Positions 15,431 through 24,093 are shown, counted from the first letter of the stretch. The stretch is DNA of 64,000 bases from Iodobacter arcticus (GCF_042664895.1 NZ_JBHTBQ010000046.1:62001-126000), one strand, 5' to 3'. Notes: generated by a model not told the origin, from the letters alone. A program made the numbers and translations.

Positions 15431-17875
15431 ATGTATCTCGTACAAGGCACCCTCATAAGCCAGACAGAGGCAAATGACGTATTGGCGTCGTTACAAACAC
15501 GACTGCCAACGACGCTGGCACAGCGGCTAGATAGCGAAACGGTACTAGCTTGTGCTGAAAGTTTTGCCCAATGGGTATTAAACGATAGCGACGCGCTAGA
15601 TCTGGACACCGAAAGCCGCACTGCGCTGCACGGCTTCTGCCGGCGTGATGCCTTGGCAACCAAGCTAGCCCGAGAGTTGGGCGAAGCGCCATTTTCGCTA
15701 CGCCGCATTGATTACCGTAGCCCGCATTACGAAAGCTGGCGGCCGCTAGGGCTGGTAGTACATATCACGCCAGCCAATTCGGCCTTGCTGCCTTTCTTCG
15801 CCATGTTAGAAAGCTTGTTGGTCGGCAACGTCAACTGGCTACGCCCCAGCAGCAGCGATAACGGACGCACCGCTGCGTTGTTGGCGGCGTTCCTTCGCCA
15901 TGACAGCACCGGCACATTGGCAGATTATCTTGCCGTATTGTCCTGGCCCAATACTGATCTGGCTAAGCTGTTCAGCAGGGCTGATGCGGTGTCTGCCTGG
16001 GGAGGGGAAGCCGCACTGAACGCTATTCGGCAGCAGTTACCCGCCGGCTGCCGCTGGATAGACTGGGGGCACCGCATCAGCTTTGCATATGTGGTGCCCA
16101 GCGCCGCAAGCGAGGCGCAGCTCGATGCCGTGGCCGATGAGGTTTGCCGCTTTGACCAACAGGCGTGTTCCAGCCCGCAATGCATATTGGTGGATAGCGA
16201 AGACCCTGCCGTATTACGGGAAGTGGGCGAGCAGTTGGCCAAAGCACTCGCACGCCGTGCCCAGCAATGGCCTGGATTAATCCCTAGCGAACAAGAGTCT
16301 GCCGAAATCAGCAGCCAGCTTGCGTTCGCACGGCTTGATCAAAGCTTCTCTGATGTGCCAGGGCACGTTTGGCAAGGTGAGGGGTGGCGCATTATTTGGG
16401 CGCAAACAGCCGCCTTGGTGGCGTCGCCATTATTTCGCACGGTACAGCTACGTCCCGTGCCGCGAGCACAATTGGTGGGAACGCTGCAAACTTGGCGTAC
16501 CCGGCTGCAAACCTGCGGCTTAGTGGCACATAACCATGATTTGGCACAATTGAGCCAGATATTGCTGGCCGCCGGTGTGAGCCGTGTAACGTCTGTGAGT
16601 GCGATGCACGATGGGTATGAAGGCGAGCCGCATGACGGCGTGTATGCATTGGCGCGGCTAACGCGCCGAGTGTCGGTGAGCTTTGTGGCGGATGCGCTGC
16701 CAAACCACGTTACGCTTGACCCGCTTCCAGCGGAGCCAGAAGGTTTGCTTGCACGGCCGATTATGGATAAGACTGTTTTCCAGCAAACGCCAATGACCGC
16801 GAATGCTCAGCTGTTCTTCCGTAGCGGCGGCAGCAGCGGCAAGCCCAAACTAGCGGGTTTCAGCTATCGCGATTATCACCGGCAAATGCAAGCTGCGGCA
16901 GATGGCTTGTTTGCGGCGGGCCTTGATCCGGCAAACGATCGAGTCATGAATTTGCTCTATGGCGGCAACCTGTATGGCGGCTTATTGAGCTTCTTCACCA
17001 TTTTGGACAAATTGTCAGCGGTGCATTTCCCCATGGGCGGCCCGAGCGACGACGATTACAGCGAAATTGCCCAGCTGATTATCGACCAAGGTGTGAATAC
17101 GCTGATTGGCATGCCCGGCACGATTCACCATTTGTTTGTGCGGGAAGAGGCTAGGCTGCGCGCTTACGGCGGCATCCAAAAAATCATGCTGGGCGGCGAG
17201 CACTTAAATCCGCAACAAGGTGAGTTCTTGGCTGGATTCGGCGTGTCGATGATCCGTTCAGCCATATATGGCTCGGTTGATGCCGGCCCATTAGGCCACA
17301 GCTGTGGTAGTTCGCCCGATGGCGTATTCCATCTATTGGCCGATACCCAGTGGCTAGAAATTGTGGATACCGAGCAAGACCAAGCCGCAGCGCCAGGTGT
17401 AGCTGGCCGCTTGTTATTTACCTCTCGTGCACGGGAGGGGCAGGCGGTGACACGCTATGACCTTGGTGATTTAGGCCGTTGGGTGACGGGCCCGTGTGAA
17501 TGTGGATTGCCAGCGCCGCGATTCGAGCTATGTGGCAGGCACGGCCAGTTGCTACGGGTGGGGACCGTCTTTTTCAATCCTACGCTCAGTGCTAAGGCAA
17601 TAGGCCTACCGCTACAGTTCTTGATTAACTACACCGCCAGCGGCAGAGAGCATCTAGTGGTGCAGGTAGAGGGTGATGTTGAACATGTCCGCCAGCATTT
17701 AAGCCAGCACAGCGAGCTAGGAGAGGCCCTGAAGAACGGGCTACTAGAAATGGAGGTGATCCATAAACTATCGACGGATTTCCAACGCCACCCACAAAGC
17801 GGCAAAACACCATTGGTACTGGATCGGCGGCAGCCCGTATTAAGCAACACGGCCGAGACTACGGGCACCGCTTAA
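15431..17875 (+). CDS. LuxC-like acyl reductase fused to an adenylate-forming (PaaK/LuxE-like) domain
   Basis: An 814-residue two-domain protein. Residues 1-430 resemble LuxC, the NADPH-dependent acyl reductase of the bioluminescence fatty-acid reductase: HITPANSALLPFF at 111 and the catalytic segment FDQQACSSPQ with Cys246. Residues 450-800 form an ANL-type domain with FRSGGSSGKPK (463-473), YGSVDAGPLGHSC (613-625) and RYDLGDLGRW (675-684), close to phenylacetate-CoA ligase. The fusion implies that an acid is activated and handed to the reductase to give an aldehyde or alcohol. I know of no characterised protein with this exact order. AAGGA lies 9 nt before the ATG. Confidence 0.85.
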   Translation: MYLVQGTLISQTEANDVLASLQTRLPTTLAQRLDSETVLACAESFAQWVLNDSDALDLDTESRTALHGFCRRDALATKLARELGEAPFSLRRIDYRSPHYESWRPLGLVVHITPANSALLPFFAMLESLLVGNVNWLRPSSSDNGRTAALLAAFLRHDSTGTLADYLAVLSWPNTDLAKLFSRADAVSAWGGEAALNAIRQQLPAGCRWIDWGHRISFAYVVPSAASEAQLDAVADEVCRFDQQACSSPQCILVDSEDPAVLREVGEQLAKALARRAQQWPGLIPSEQESAEISSQLAFARLDQSFSDVPGHVWQGEGWRIIWAQTAALVASPLFRTVQLRPVPRAQLVGTLQTWRTRLQTCGLVAHNHDLAQLSQILLAAGVSRVTSVSAMHDGYEGEPHDGVYALARLTRRVSVSFVADALPNHVTLDPLPAEPEGLLARPIMDKTVFQQTPMTANAQLFFRSGGSSGKPKLAGFSYRDYHRQMQAAADGLFAAGLDPANDRVMNLLYGGNLYGGLLSFFTILDKLSAVHFPMGGPSDDDYSEIAQLIIDQGVNTLIGMPGTIHHLFVREEARLRAYGGIQKIMLGGEHLNPQQGEFLAGFGVSMIRSAIYGSVDAGPLGHSCGSSPDGVFHLLADTQWLEIVDTEQDQAAAPGVAGRLLFTSRAREGQAVTRYDLGDLGRWVTGPCECGLPAPRFELCGRHGQLLRVGTVFFNPTLSAKAIGLPLQFLINYTASGREHLVVQVEGDVEHVRQHLSQHSELGEALKNGLLEMEVIHKLSTDFQRHPQSGKTPLVLDRRQPVLSNTAETTGTA

Positions 17876-17892
17876 TTCGCAGGTAATGAGTA

Positions 17893-18027
17893 ATGTACAG
17901 AGCTTGGTTTGCCTCTCCACTGGGCAGCAATGCCCAGATGGAGTGTGCAGGTCAACTTAGACTCGCACCCAGTCTTGGCTGTACTCCCTTAGAACAGACG
18001 CATCACAATAGGCCATCTGGCCTGTAA
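17893..18027 (+). CDS. Possible 44-residue small ORF
   Basis: Runs from ATG 17893, 9 nt after an AGG, to TAA 18025-18027, in the only sizeable gap of the cluster. The peptide has three cysteines and no recognisable motif. It could be a genuine small protein, a leader peptide or chance. It is not in the frame of either neighbour. Confidence 0.25.
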   Translation: MYRAWFASPLGSNAQMECAGQLRLAPSLGCTPLEQTHHNRPSGL

Positions 18028-18111
18028 AAATGAGCGCAACAACAAGCTACCATTTCGCTGCTGACAGATGCATGGGCGCAGTGGATTGACGGCTTGCAGG
18101 AAGCTATACAA

Positions 18112-19389
18112 ATGACCCTTCTCATAGAACAGCTCGTGCAGTACGCACGTCAACACTCGCCTTTCTATGCCGCGCTGTATCGAGACATCCCCCGCTCTGG
18201 TTGGCAACTACGCGACTTGCCACTGATCGACCCTGCTTTGTATTGGCAGCAATCACAAACATTATCGTCTTGGCCGGTACTGACCGGCCCCATCATTGAC
18301 GGCCATGTTTTTCAAACCGGGGGATCAACCGGAAATGGCAAACTGTCGGTGTATTCCCGTGAAGAGTGGCGTGATTTTGTGCGTGCTTTTGGCCAAGGAA
18401 TGAGCTCACAACTCACCCCTGGCGACCGAGTGGCCAATTTGTTCTTTGCGGGCGATTTATACACCAGCTTTTTATTTATTCATGGTGCATTGGCGCACTC
18501 ACCCGTGCCCGTCTGCGAATACCCTTTTACCGGTGCGGTCGAGACCACGCTACTGGCTCAGGCAATTGAGACCCACCAAATCAATGTGCTGGCGGGTGTG
18601 CCCGCCCAACTATTGCGTTTCGCTAGCCAATTGCTCGAACGCGGACAAGTACTCACCAGCGTCACGCTGGTTCTGTATGGCGGAGAAAGCTTGTTTGAAG
18701 AGCAGTTGTCTATGCTGTCGCTGGTCTTGCCGAACGCCCGCTTCGCCTCAGTAGGCTGCGCCAGTGTTGATGCGGGCTTGATTGGTGCCAGCACGCCGGA
18801 TTGCCTATTGGGCGAACATCATGTATTCGATGGTGATGCCCTAGTTGAAATCATCGACGAAACCACCGGCGAGCCCATTGAGGCGGTAGACCAGACAGGC
18901 GTGTTGGTCGTGACCAACCTGCAACGGCACTTGATGCCGCTGATTCGTTATCCAACCGGTGACTTAGCGGTTTGGTGTGAACCGACCGATACCAAGCAAC
19001 GTAAGTTTGCACTCCGTGGCCGTGCCAGTCAGGGTTATCGTGTCCGGCTGGGTACGCTCTCGCTATTTCCTGAGGAGATTGGCGGCATTGTGAAGGCACA
19101 TTTAGGTCCAGCGTCTTGGCAATTATTGCTGGCCCGCGCTGACGGCATGGACAGCTTGACGCTGCGGGTTGCTCCGGATGGCGGCTTAAGCAACACCGTG
19201 AAGGGTGCGCTTTATGCCACACTATTAGAGAAATACCCAGCGATAAATACCTTGTCACAGAGTGATCTGCTGCGCGTTGATATCGCTTGCCACACAGCTC
19301 ACAATCTGACGTTTCATCCTCGCTCAGGCAAGTTATTGCGGGTGGTGGACCAGCGCTCCTATGTGGTTCAAACGGAGCAGCCAGCATGA
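18112..19389 (+). CDS. Second PaaK-like adenylate-forming protein
   Basis: A 425-residue ANL-family protein related to the C-terminal half of the preceding fusion: FQTGGSTGNGKLSVYSREEW (ATP loop), FFAGDLYTSFLF, VGCASVDAGLIG (compare YGSVDAGPLG in the fusion) and RYPTGDLAVW. It should activate a carboxylic acid as an acyl-adenylate, with the final acceptor (CoA, protein or amine) unknown. The ATG at 18112 has AGGAA 11 nt before it; a TTG at 18094 is in frame, and the frame stays open to 18034 and reads protein-like (SLLTDAWAQWIDGLQ), so the true start could lie further up or the gene may have lost an N-terminal part. Confidence 0.8.
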   Translation: MTLLIEQLVQYARQHSPFYAALYRDIPRSGWQLRDLPLIDPALYWQQSQTLSSWPVLTGPIIDGHVFQTGGSTGNGKLSVYSREEWRDFVRAFGQGMSSQLTPGDRVANLFFAGDLYTSFLFIHGALAHSPVPVCEYPFTGAVETTLLAQAIETHQINVLAGVPAQLLRFASQLLERGQVLTSVTLVLYGGESLFEEQLSMLSLVLPNARFASVGCASVDAGLIGASTPDCLLGEHHVFDGDALVEIIDETTGEPIEAVDQTGVLVVTNLQRHLMPLIRYPTGDLAVWCEPTDTKQRKFALRGRASQGYRVRLGTLSLFPEEIGGIVKAHLGPASWQLLLARADGMDSLTLRVAPDGGLSNTVKGALYATLLEKYPAINTLSQSDLLRVDIACHTAHNLTFHPRSGKLLRVVDQRSYVVQTEQPA

Positions 19390-20327
19390 GCAAATGGAAC
19401 AAGTTTGCCGTTTCGGTCCGCAGTTTCGTACCAGAAGATGCTGCCAAAGTGAGTGCCTTATTTCGCACGGTGTATGGCGACTGCTATGTGTATCCGGATG
19501 TTTATCTGCCCTCAATGATTTGCCGCAATAACGAACAACAGCAATGGTATTCAGTTGTGGCCTGCGTGGAAGGCCAAATTGTTGGCCATGCCGTGCTGTG
19601 GATGCATAAGGACTGCCCAGATAGTGCCGAGCTGGCACTCAATATTGTTCACCCTAGCGCACGCGGCATGGGGATTGCCACGACGCTGGGAGCCTACCTA
19701 CGTGACTATGCGCGTGAATGCGGCCTGCGCACATTGACAATCAAACAGGTGTCGTCCCATGCACAAAGCCAGCGTTTGGCTCAGACGCTAGGCTTCCAAA
19801 CCACGGGCTTGCTATTGGATTATGTGGCGTCCCCGTTTGGCAACGAGTGGCGTGAAAGCGTGGTGCTGGGCTGCCTGCCTTTGCAACCCTCTCCTTTGCC
19901 AGCCTTGCCGTGGCCTTTATCCTGCCGAGACTGGCTTGACCCTATCGAGCAAAGTTTTGGTACGCATTCCCTGATGGATTTCACTGCCGCCCCTAGCCCG
20001 ATGGCGGTGGCAAGCCATGAACATCGAATTGAGGTGACACTGACTGACTTGCACCCCGATAACGTGGATGAAGTTGCCCACATGCCAAAGAAGCGCCTGA
20101 TTTATCTCCGGATGCGCCTAGATCAACATACGCCAGCAGCCATGCAACAGCTGCGCCGCGCAGGTTTTGCATATGCCGGCTTTATGCCTGGCCCCGCCCA
20201 GGGGTGGTATGGCCTGATGCAGCGTGGCTACAAGGCACATAAGCTGGAATTATGCTGCCCGACAGCCCGAAAACTGTACCAAGGCAGCCTTAAACAGCAT
20301 GCAGAAATTCTGATGGGTGCACGCTAG
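19386..20327 (+). CDS. GNAT-family acyltransferase with C-terminal extension
   Basis: 313 residues. The N-terminal half is a GNAT fold: a RSFVPEDAAKVSALF start, GQIVGHAVLWMHK strand, and acetyl-CoA motif HPSARGMGIATTLG near residue 100. The C-terminal ~150 residues (from about LPLQPSPLPALPWPL) do not resemble a second clear GNAT motif but keep a length similar to one, so it may be a degenerate second domain. The ATG overlaps the stop of the PaaK-like gene by four bases (ATGA), tying it to the cluster. It probably acylates an amine intermediate or product; this is inference from family and position. Confidence 0.8.
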   Translation: MSKWNKFAVSVRSFVPEDAAKVSALFRTVYGDCYVYPDVYLPSMICRNNEQQQWYSVVACVEGQIVGHAVLWMHKDCPDSAELALNIVHPSARGMGIATTLGAYLRDYARECGLRTLTIKQVSSHAQSQRLAQTLGFQTTGLLLDYVASPFGNEWRESVVLGCLPLQPSPLPALPWPLSCRDWLDPIEQSFGTHSLMDFTAAPSPMAVASHEHRIEVTLTDLHPDNVDEVAHMPKKRLIYLRMRLDQHTPAAMQQLRRAGFAYAGFMPGPAQGWYGLMQRGYKAHKLELCCPTARKLYQGSLKQHAEILMGAR

Positions 20328-20709
20328 TCGCTTGTTTTAAAATTAATTTCACTAGGGTCTATTGACGCTTCATTCACGGCTGCGTTAGTTACAGTTTTGG
20401 GGCTAAACAAGGAAAAAGACGCGACATGGCATGAGACCATGAGTGTTTTTTAATGCCGATCAGCCCCAAAAATGCAACCAACCCTCCGCACGCGTGGGCT
20501 TTTCCTCGCCAGGACCGGGCTGGGCCGGAAAATGGCCATTCACTGCGTTATGCTCCTCGAAAATAACTCGTTATTGCCTTCGCCCTCTTTTGCCCTGTGG
20601 CACATCAACCCAACGCTTTTGCGTCATTTTAATTAAATATTTGTGACAAGCTTCTCACGCAAATGCAACACAGTTACAATTGGAACACATCTCATAACGA
20701 GGACTGAAC
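20328..20709. other. Gene-free right flank of the lux-like cluster
   Basis: No gene seen. TTTTGGGGCT (about 20394-20403) is mirrored by AGCCCCAAAA (about 20461-20470), and the stretch to about 20630 is rich in short palindromes, which suggests an intergenic repeat element, although no second copy lies in this window. The last 60 bp hold the promoter region of the DUF3299 gene. Confidence 0.35.
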
Positions 20710-21363
20710 GTGATTCACCGCTTACTGCCCCTCTTACTCCTTACTCTGATCAGCCACTCACTCCTTGCCGCAGATGCCCGCGCGATTAAGTGGACTGATT
20801 TGCAGCCTGATTCCAGTAGCTTACGTGCAACAGTTGGCAATATGAATCAGGAACAAAAAACCCGCCTTATGCGCGCGTTTCAGCAGCGCCAGCATAAAGC
20901 GATTGTAACTGCTGGCAAGTTAAAGCCGTCTGATCTCAGCTTGGACACCAGTACCCTTCTCAAAGAAGATTTCAGTGATTTAGAACCTTTGGTCGTCAAA
21001 ATTGAAGCCTTTGAGAAAAAACGCACCACTGAAGCGCAAACCGCACTCAACAACCAGATTGTTCAACTCGATGGTTATTTGCTGCCATTAAAGCAAAACA
21101 ATAAAAAGGTGACCGAGTTTATCCTTGTTCCCGTGATTGGCGCTTGCATCCATGTGCCCGCCCCGCCACCCAATCAAATGGTCGTTGTGCAATATCCCAA
21201 AGGCTTTCCGGCTGGCAACTTATTCGCCCCCATTACGGTGAGAGGCAAGCTGCTTGTTAAATCATCCAAATCTGACTTAGCGCTTGCCGATGGCAGTAGC
21301 AAAGTGGACGTGGGTTATGCCATGACGGCAACCGAAGTACGTGAATATCAAGCCCCTAAATAA
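20710..21363 (+). CDS. Exported DUF3299 protein
   Basis: 217 residues with an N-terminal signal peptide (hydrophobic LLPLLLLTLISHSLLA, cleavage near AADA). The C-terminal half shows the DUF3299 pattern: QLDGYLLPL, then EFILVPVIGACIHVPAPPPNQ, in which the Cys-x-His and Pro-rich motif is invariant. Function is not established; members often sit next to ABC systems for metals or lipoprotein export, as here. The start is a GTG at 20710 after GAGGA. The following DUF2796 gene starts 15 bp after its stop, so they are cotranscribed. Confidence 0.85.
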   Translation: MIHRLLPLLLLTLISHSLLAADARAIKWTDLQPDSSSLRATVGNMNQEQKTRLMRAFQQRQHKAIVTAGKLKPSDLSLDTSTLLKEDFSDLEPLVVKIEAFEKKRTTEAQTALNNQIVQLDGYLLPLKQNNKKVTEFILVPVIGACIHVPAPPPNQMVVVQYPKGFPAGNLFAPITVRGKLLVKSSKSDLALADGSSKVDVGYAMTATEVREYQAPK

Positions 21364-21378
21364 ACCAAGGACATCACC

Positions 21379-21867
21379 ATGAATAAAGTACTTATCAGCG
21401 CATTACTGACTTTATCTTTCAGCAGTTTCGCCTCAGCACACGGTGCGCATGTACATGGCGTGGCAGAAATGGACGTCGCTATCGAAGGCAAAAAACTAGT
21501 TATCACGCTGGAAAGCCCGGCTGACAATCTGCTTGGCTTTGAGCACGCGCCAAAAAATGACGCAGAAAAAGCCAAACTTAAAGCCGTCAGCGAGCAATTA
21601 CAAAATGCCGACAATCTATTTACGATTGATGCCGCAGCACAATGCAAAGCCACCACACCGCAGATAAAAATGCCCGATTTTGGCAAGAAAGGCCACAGCG
21701 ATATCGATGCCGAGTATCACTTTGAATGCGCCGCCACCCCAAGCAGCATCGCTCTGCCGCTATGGAAAAACTTCGCAGGCTTTAAAAAAATCACCGTCAA
21801 CCTAGCAAACGCCAATGGGCAAAAGCAAATCAAGCTTAAATCAGGCCAAGTGCTGAATTTAAAGTAA
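21379..21867 (+). CDS. ZrgA-like zinc-related periplasmic protein (DUF2796)
   Basis: 162 residues with a signal peptide (LISALLTLSFSSFASA) directly followed by the histidine-rich HGAHVHGVAEMDVAIEG motif that defines the DUF2796/ZrgA family. A second His-rich stretch lies in KKGHSDIDAEYHFEC. In vibrios ZrgA belongs to a zinc-acquisition system with an ABC ATPase and permease, the same kinds of genes found just downstream here. The His clusters fit metal binding in the periplasm. Assignment as a zinc component is by family and context. Confidence 0.85.
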   Translation: MNKVLISALLTLSFSSFASAHGAHVHGVAEMDVAIEGKKLVITLESPADNLLGFEHAPKNDAEKAKLKAVSEQLQNADNLFTIDAAAQCKATTPQIKMPDFGKKGHSDIDAEYHFECAATPSSIALPLWKNFAGFKKITVNLANANGQKQIKLKSGQVLNLK

Positions 21868-21896
21868 GACCCCTATTTCCTGAAGTGAAAAGTTGT

Positions 21897-21957
21897 CCGT
21901 AGGGCGGGCGCAACCCGCAGCACTATAAATACGCGGGTTGCACCCACCCTACAAATA
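21897..21957. repeat. Palindromic intergenic repeat (CGTAGGGCGGG family)
   Basis: Stem-forming unit CGTAGGGCGGGCGCAACCCGC / GCGGGTTGCACCCACCCTAC. Relatives with the same outer ends occur at 23959-24040, 26892-26976, 46434-46497, 48702-48760 and, more diverged, 52507-52583. Confidence 0.8.
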
Positions 21958-22008
21958 CAATGCATTAAGCCCTGCCCAGCAAAAGACAATGCCCAATAAA
22001 GGTAAGCC

Positions 22009-22695
22009 GTGATTCAGATCGAAAACCTGCAGTTCACTTGGCCGGGCAGCTCGCTCCCTACGCTAAATATCCCCGAATTCAAGCTCGCCAAGGCCGAGCG
22101 GCTGTTTTTACACGGCCCCAGTGGCAGTGGTAAAAGCACCTTACTTTCTTTGCTCACCGGCATTCATTTACCGCAAAGCGGCCAGATCAAAATTTTAGGC
22201 CAAGATTTAGCCCAGCTATCCGGCCCTAAGCGAGATCGCTTTAGAGCGGATCACCTTGGCTATGTGTTTCAGCAGTTCAACTTACTGCCTTATTTATCGG
22301 TGCTCGATAATGTGCTACTGCCCTGCCAGTTTTCTAAACTGCGCCAGCAACGCACCGGAGAGGGCGGAGCGAAGGCGCAAGCCTTGCATTTACTCAAACG
22401 CCTCGATTTACACACCCACTTACATCAAGCCGTTAGCGCACTATCGGTCGGCCAGCAGCAACGTGTGGCGCTGGCTCGCGCACTGATTGGCGCGCCTGAA
22501 ATTCTGATTGCAGATGAGCCCACTTCGGCACTCGATGCCGAGCGGCGTGGCGCTTTTATCGAGCTTTTATTTGAATGCGCACAAGAGCATCAAACCGCCA
22601 TTCTCTTAGTTAGCCACGACCCACAGCTCGCCGTGCATTTTGATCGCAGCCTAAGCCTGCCCACCATCAATACGGTGGAGACATCTAATGTTTAA
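22009..22695 (+). CDS. ABC transporter ATPase, LolD/MacB type
   Basis: 228 residues with Walker A GPSGSGKSTLL (about 36-46), signature motif LSVGQQQRVALARAL and Walker B ILIADEPTSALD. The spacing and FNLLPYLSVLDNVLLP segment are typical of the MacB/LolD group, which powers mechanotransmission permeases of the FtsX fold. It overlaps the permease gene by 8 bp. The start is the GTG at 22009 with AAAGG upstream. With the ZrgA-like and DUF3299 genes before it, it may serve a zinc-linked envelope process. Confidence 0.93.
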   Translation: MIQIENLQFTWPGSSLPTLNIPEFKLAKAERLFLHGPSGSGKSTLLSLLTGIHLPQSGQIKILGQDLAQLSGPKRDRFRADHLGYVFQQFNLLPYLSVLDNVLLPCQFSKLRQQRTGEGGAKAQALHLLKRLDLHTHLHQAVSALSVGQQQRVALARALIGAPEILIADEPTSALDAERRGAFIELLFECAQEHQTAILLVSHDPQLAVHFDRSLSLPTINTVETSNV

Positions 22696-23947
22696 AATCG
22701 CCTTTAAAAGCTTACTCAGCCGCAGACTTACCGTCGCCCTATCCGTGCTCACCGTCGCTTTATCTGTATTACTGCTGATTGGTGTAGAAAGGCTGCGCAC
22801 CGAGGCCAGAAATAGTTTCTCCAGCACCGTAAGCGGCACCGACCTAATTGTTGGCGCGCGAACAGGCTCGGTGCAGCTTTTGCTTTACAGCGTTTTTCGC
22901 GTTGGCAACGCCACCAACAATATTGGCTGGGATAGCTATCAAAAACTCGCCAAAGATGAGCGTGTGGCGTGGACAATTCCGGTTTCGCTCGGCGATAGCC
23001 ACAAGGGTTTCCCGGTTTTAGGCACCAGCCGCGACTACTTTAAATACCTGCAATTTGGCGACAGCCAACAGCTACAACTGGCCCAAGGCCAAATCTTTGC
23101 CCACACGCATGATGCGGTGCTCGGTGCCAATGTTGCAAAAAAGCTCAGCTATCAACTAGGCGGAAAAATCGTGCTCGCCCACGGCAGCGGCGAAGGCGCG
23201 ATGTCCGAGCACAGCGATCAGCCCTTTAGCATCACAGGTATTCTGGCCCCCACGGGCACTCCCGTCGACGACACCGTACATGTGTCGCTTGATGGCCTGA
23301 CTGCCATTCACGAAGGCTGGGAATCGGGCAGCGCCTCGCTACTATCTACCGCTGGCGTACTCGCCGCCGATGAAAACCGCGCCGTTGCACCACCTGCCAC
23401 CATTACAGCTTTTTATGTGGGCCTTAAATCACGCACCGCGCTGTTTAGCTATCAGCGGGTGGTTAACCAATTCCCCGATGAAACACTGATGGCGATTATG
23501 CCGGGCGTGGCGCTCTCCGAGCTTTGGCAACTGATGAAAATCGCCGAACAAGCCTTGCTGGTGGTGTCTGCCTTTGTAATGGTGATTGGCTTACTCGGCA
23601 TGCTCACCGCCTTACTCACCGGACTTAACGAGCGTCGGCGCGAAATGGCGATATTACGCTCGGTGGGCGCAAGAGCATGGCAGATCTTTGTGCTGGTAAT
23701 GGGTGAAACACTACTACTGGTCAGCACCGGCATGGCGGCTGGGGTGGCATTGCTCTACCTCATCATCATCGCCTGCCGCCCGCTGCTGCGCGAATTTTAC
23801 GGCATGAGCCTCGCCATCAATCCGCCCACACAGACCGAGCTTTTAATGCTGGCTGCTACCTTAGTAGCAGGCGCACTCATTGGCGCAATTCCTGCATGGC
23901 GCGCTTATCGAATGTCTTTGAGTGATGGATTGAGCCAGCAAAGCTAG
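22688..23947 (+). CDS. ABC transporter permease, FtsX/MacB fold
   Basis: 419 residues: an N-terminal membrane helix (LTVALSVLTVALSVLLLIGVERL), a large periplasmic domain of about 230 residues containing the SGTDLIVGARTG motif, and three C-terminal helices with the FtsX signature LNERRREMAILRSVGAR between the first two. This is the type VII ABC architecture that works on lipoproteins or substrates in the periplasm without moving them through the membrane. The GTDLIVGARTGSVQLLLYSVFR stretch is typical of the branch found with DUF2796/DUF3299 genes. Confidence 0.92.
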   Translation: MFKIAFKSLLSRRLTVALSVLTVALSVLLLIGVERLRTEARNSFSSTVSGTDLIVGARTGSVQLLLYSVFRVGNATNNIGWDSYQKLAKDERVAWTIPVSLGDSHKGFPVLGTSRDYFKYLQFGDSQQLQLAQGQIFAHTHDAVLGANVAKKLSYQLGGKIVLAHGSGEGAMSEHSDQPFSITGILAPTGTPVDDTVHVSLDGLTAIHEGWESGSASLLSTAGVLAADENRAVAPPATITAFYVGLKSRTALFSYQRVVNQFPDETLMAIMPGVALSELWQLMKIAEQALLVVSAFVMVIGLLGMLTALLTGLNERRREMAILRSVGARAWQIFVLVMGETLLLVSTGMAAGVALLYLIIIACRPLLREFYGMSLAINPPTQTELLMLAATLVAGALIGAIPAWRAYRMSLSDGLSQQS

Positions 23948-23958
23948 CTACTGCAGTT

Positions 23959-24040
23959 TCGTAAGGCGGGTAAAACCCGCCAGACTTTGGCATGAAATGC
24001 GACAGAAAACGGCGGGTTTCACCCGCCCTACGATGATTCA
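23959..24040. repeat. Palindromic intergenic repeat (CGTAGGGCGGG family)
   Basis: GTAAGGCGGGTAAAACCCGCC and, 40 bp on, GGCGGGTTTCACCCGCCCTACGATGATTCAA. Same family as at 21897, and the end CCTACGATGATTC is shared with the copies near 26965 and 48750. Confidence 0.8.
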
Positions 24041-24093
24041 AACACTTGCAATGATGCAGCCGCCTTACAAAAACACAAGCAATGGAAGAAATC

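Noticed and set aside
14298..17875. Bioluminescence (lux) operon
   Set aside because: Only LuxE-like and LuxC-like parts are present; no luxA, luxB or luxD is seen in the window, and LuxC is fused to a different domain.
18851..19468. 205-residue minus-strand ORF opposite the PaaK-like gene
   Set aside because: Shadow of a strongly supported plus-strand gene with clear ATP-binding motifs.
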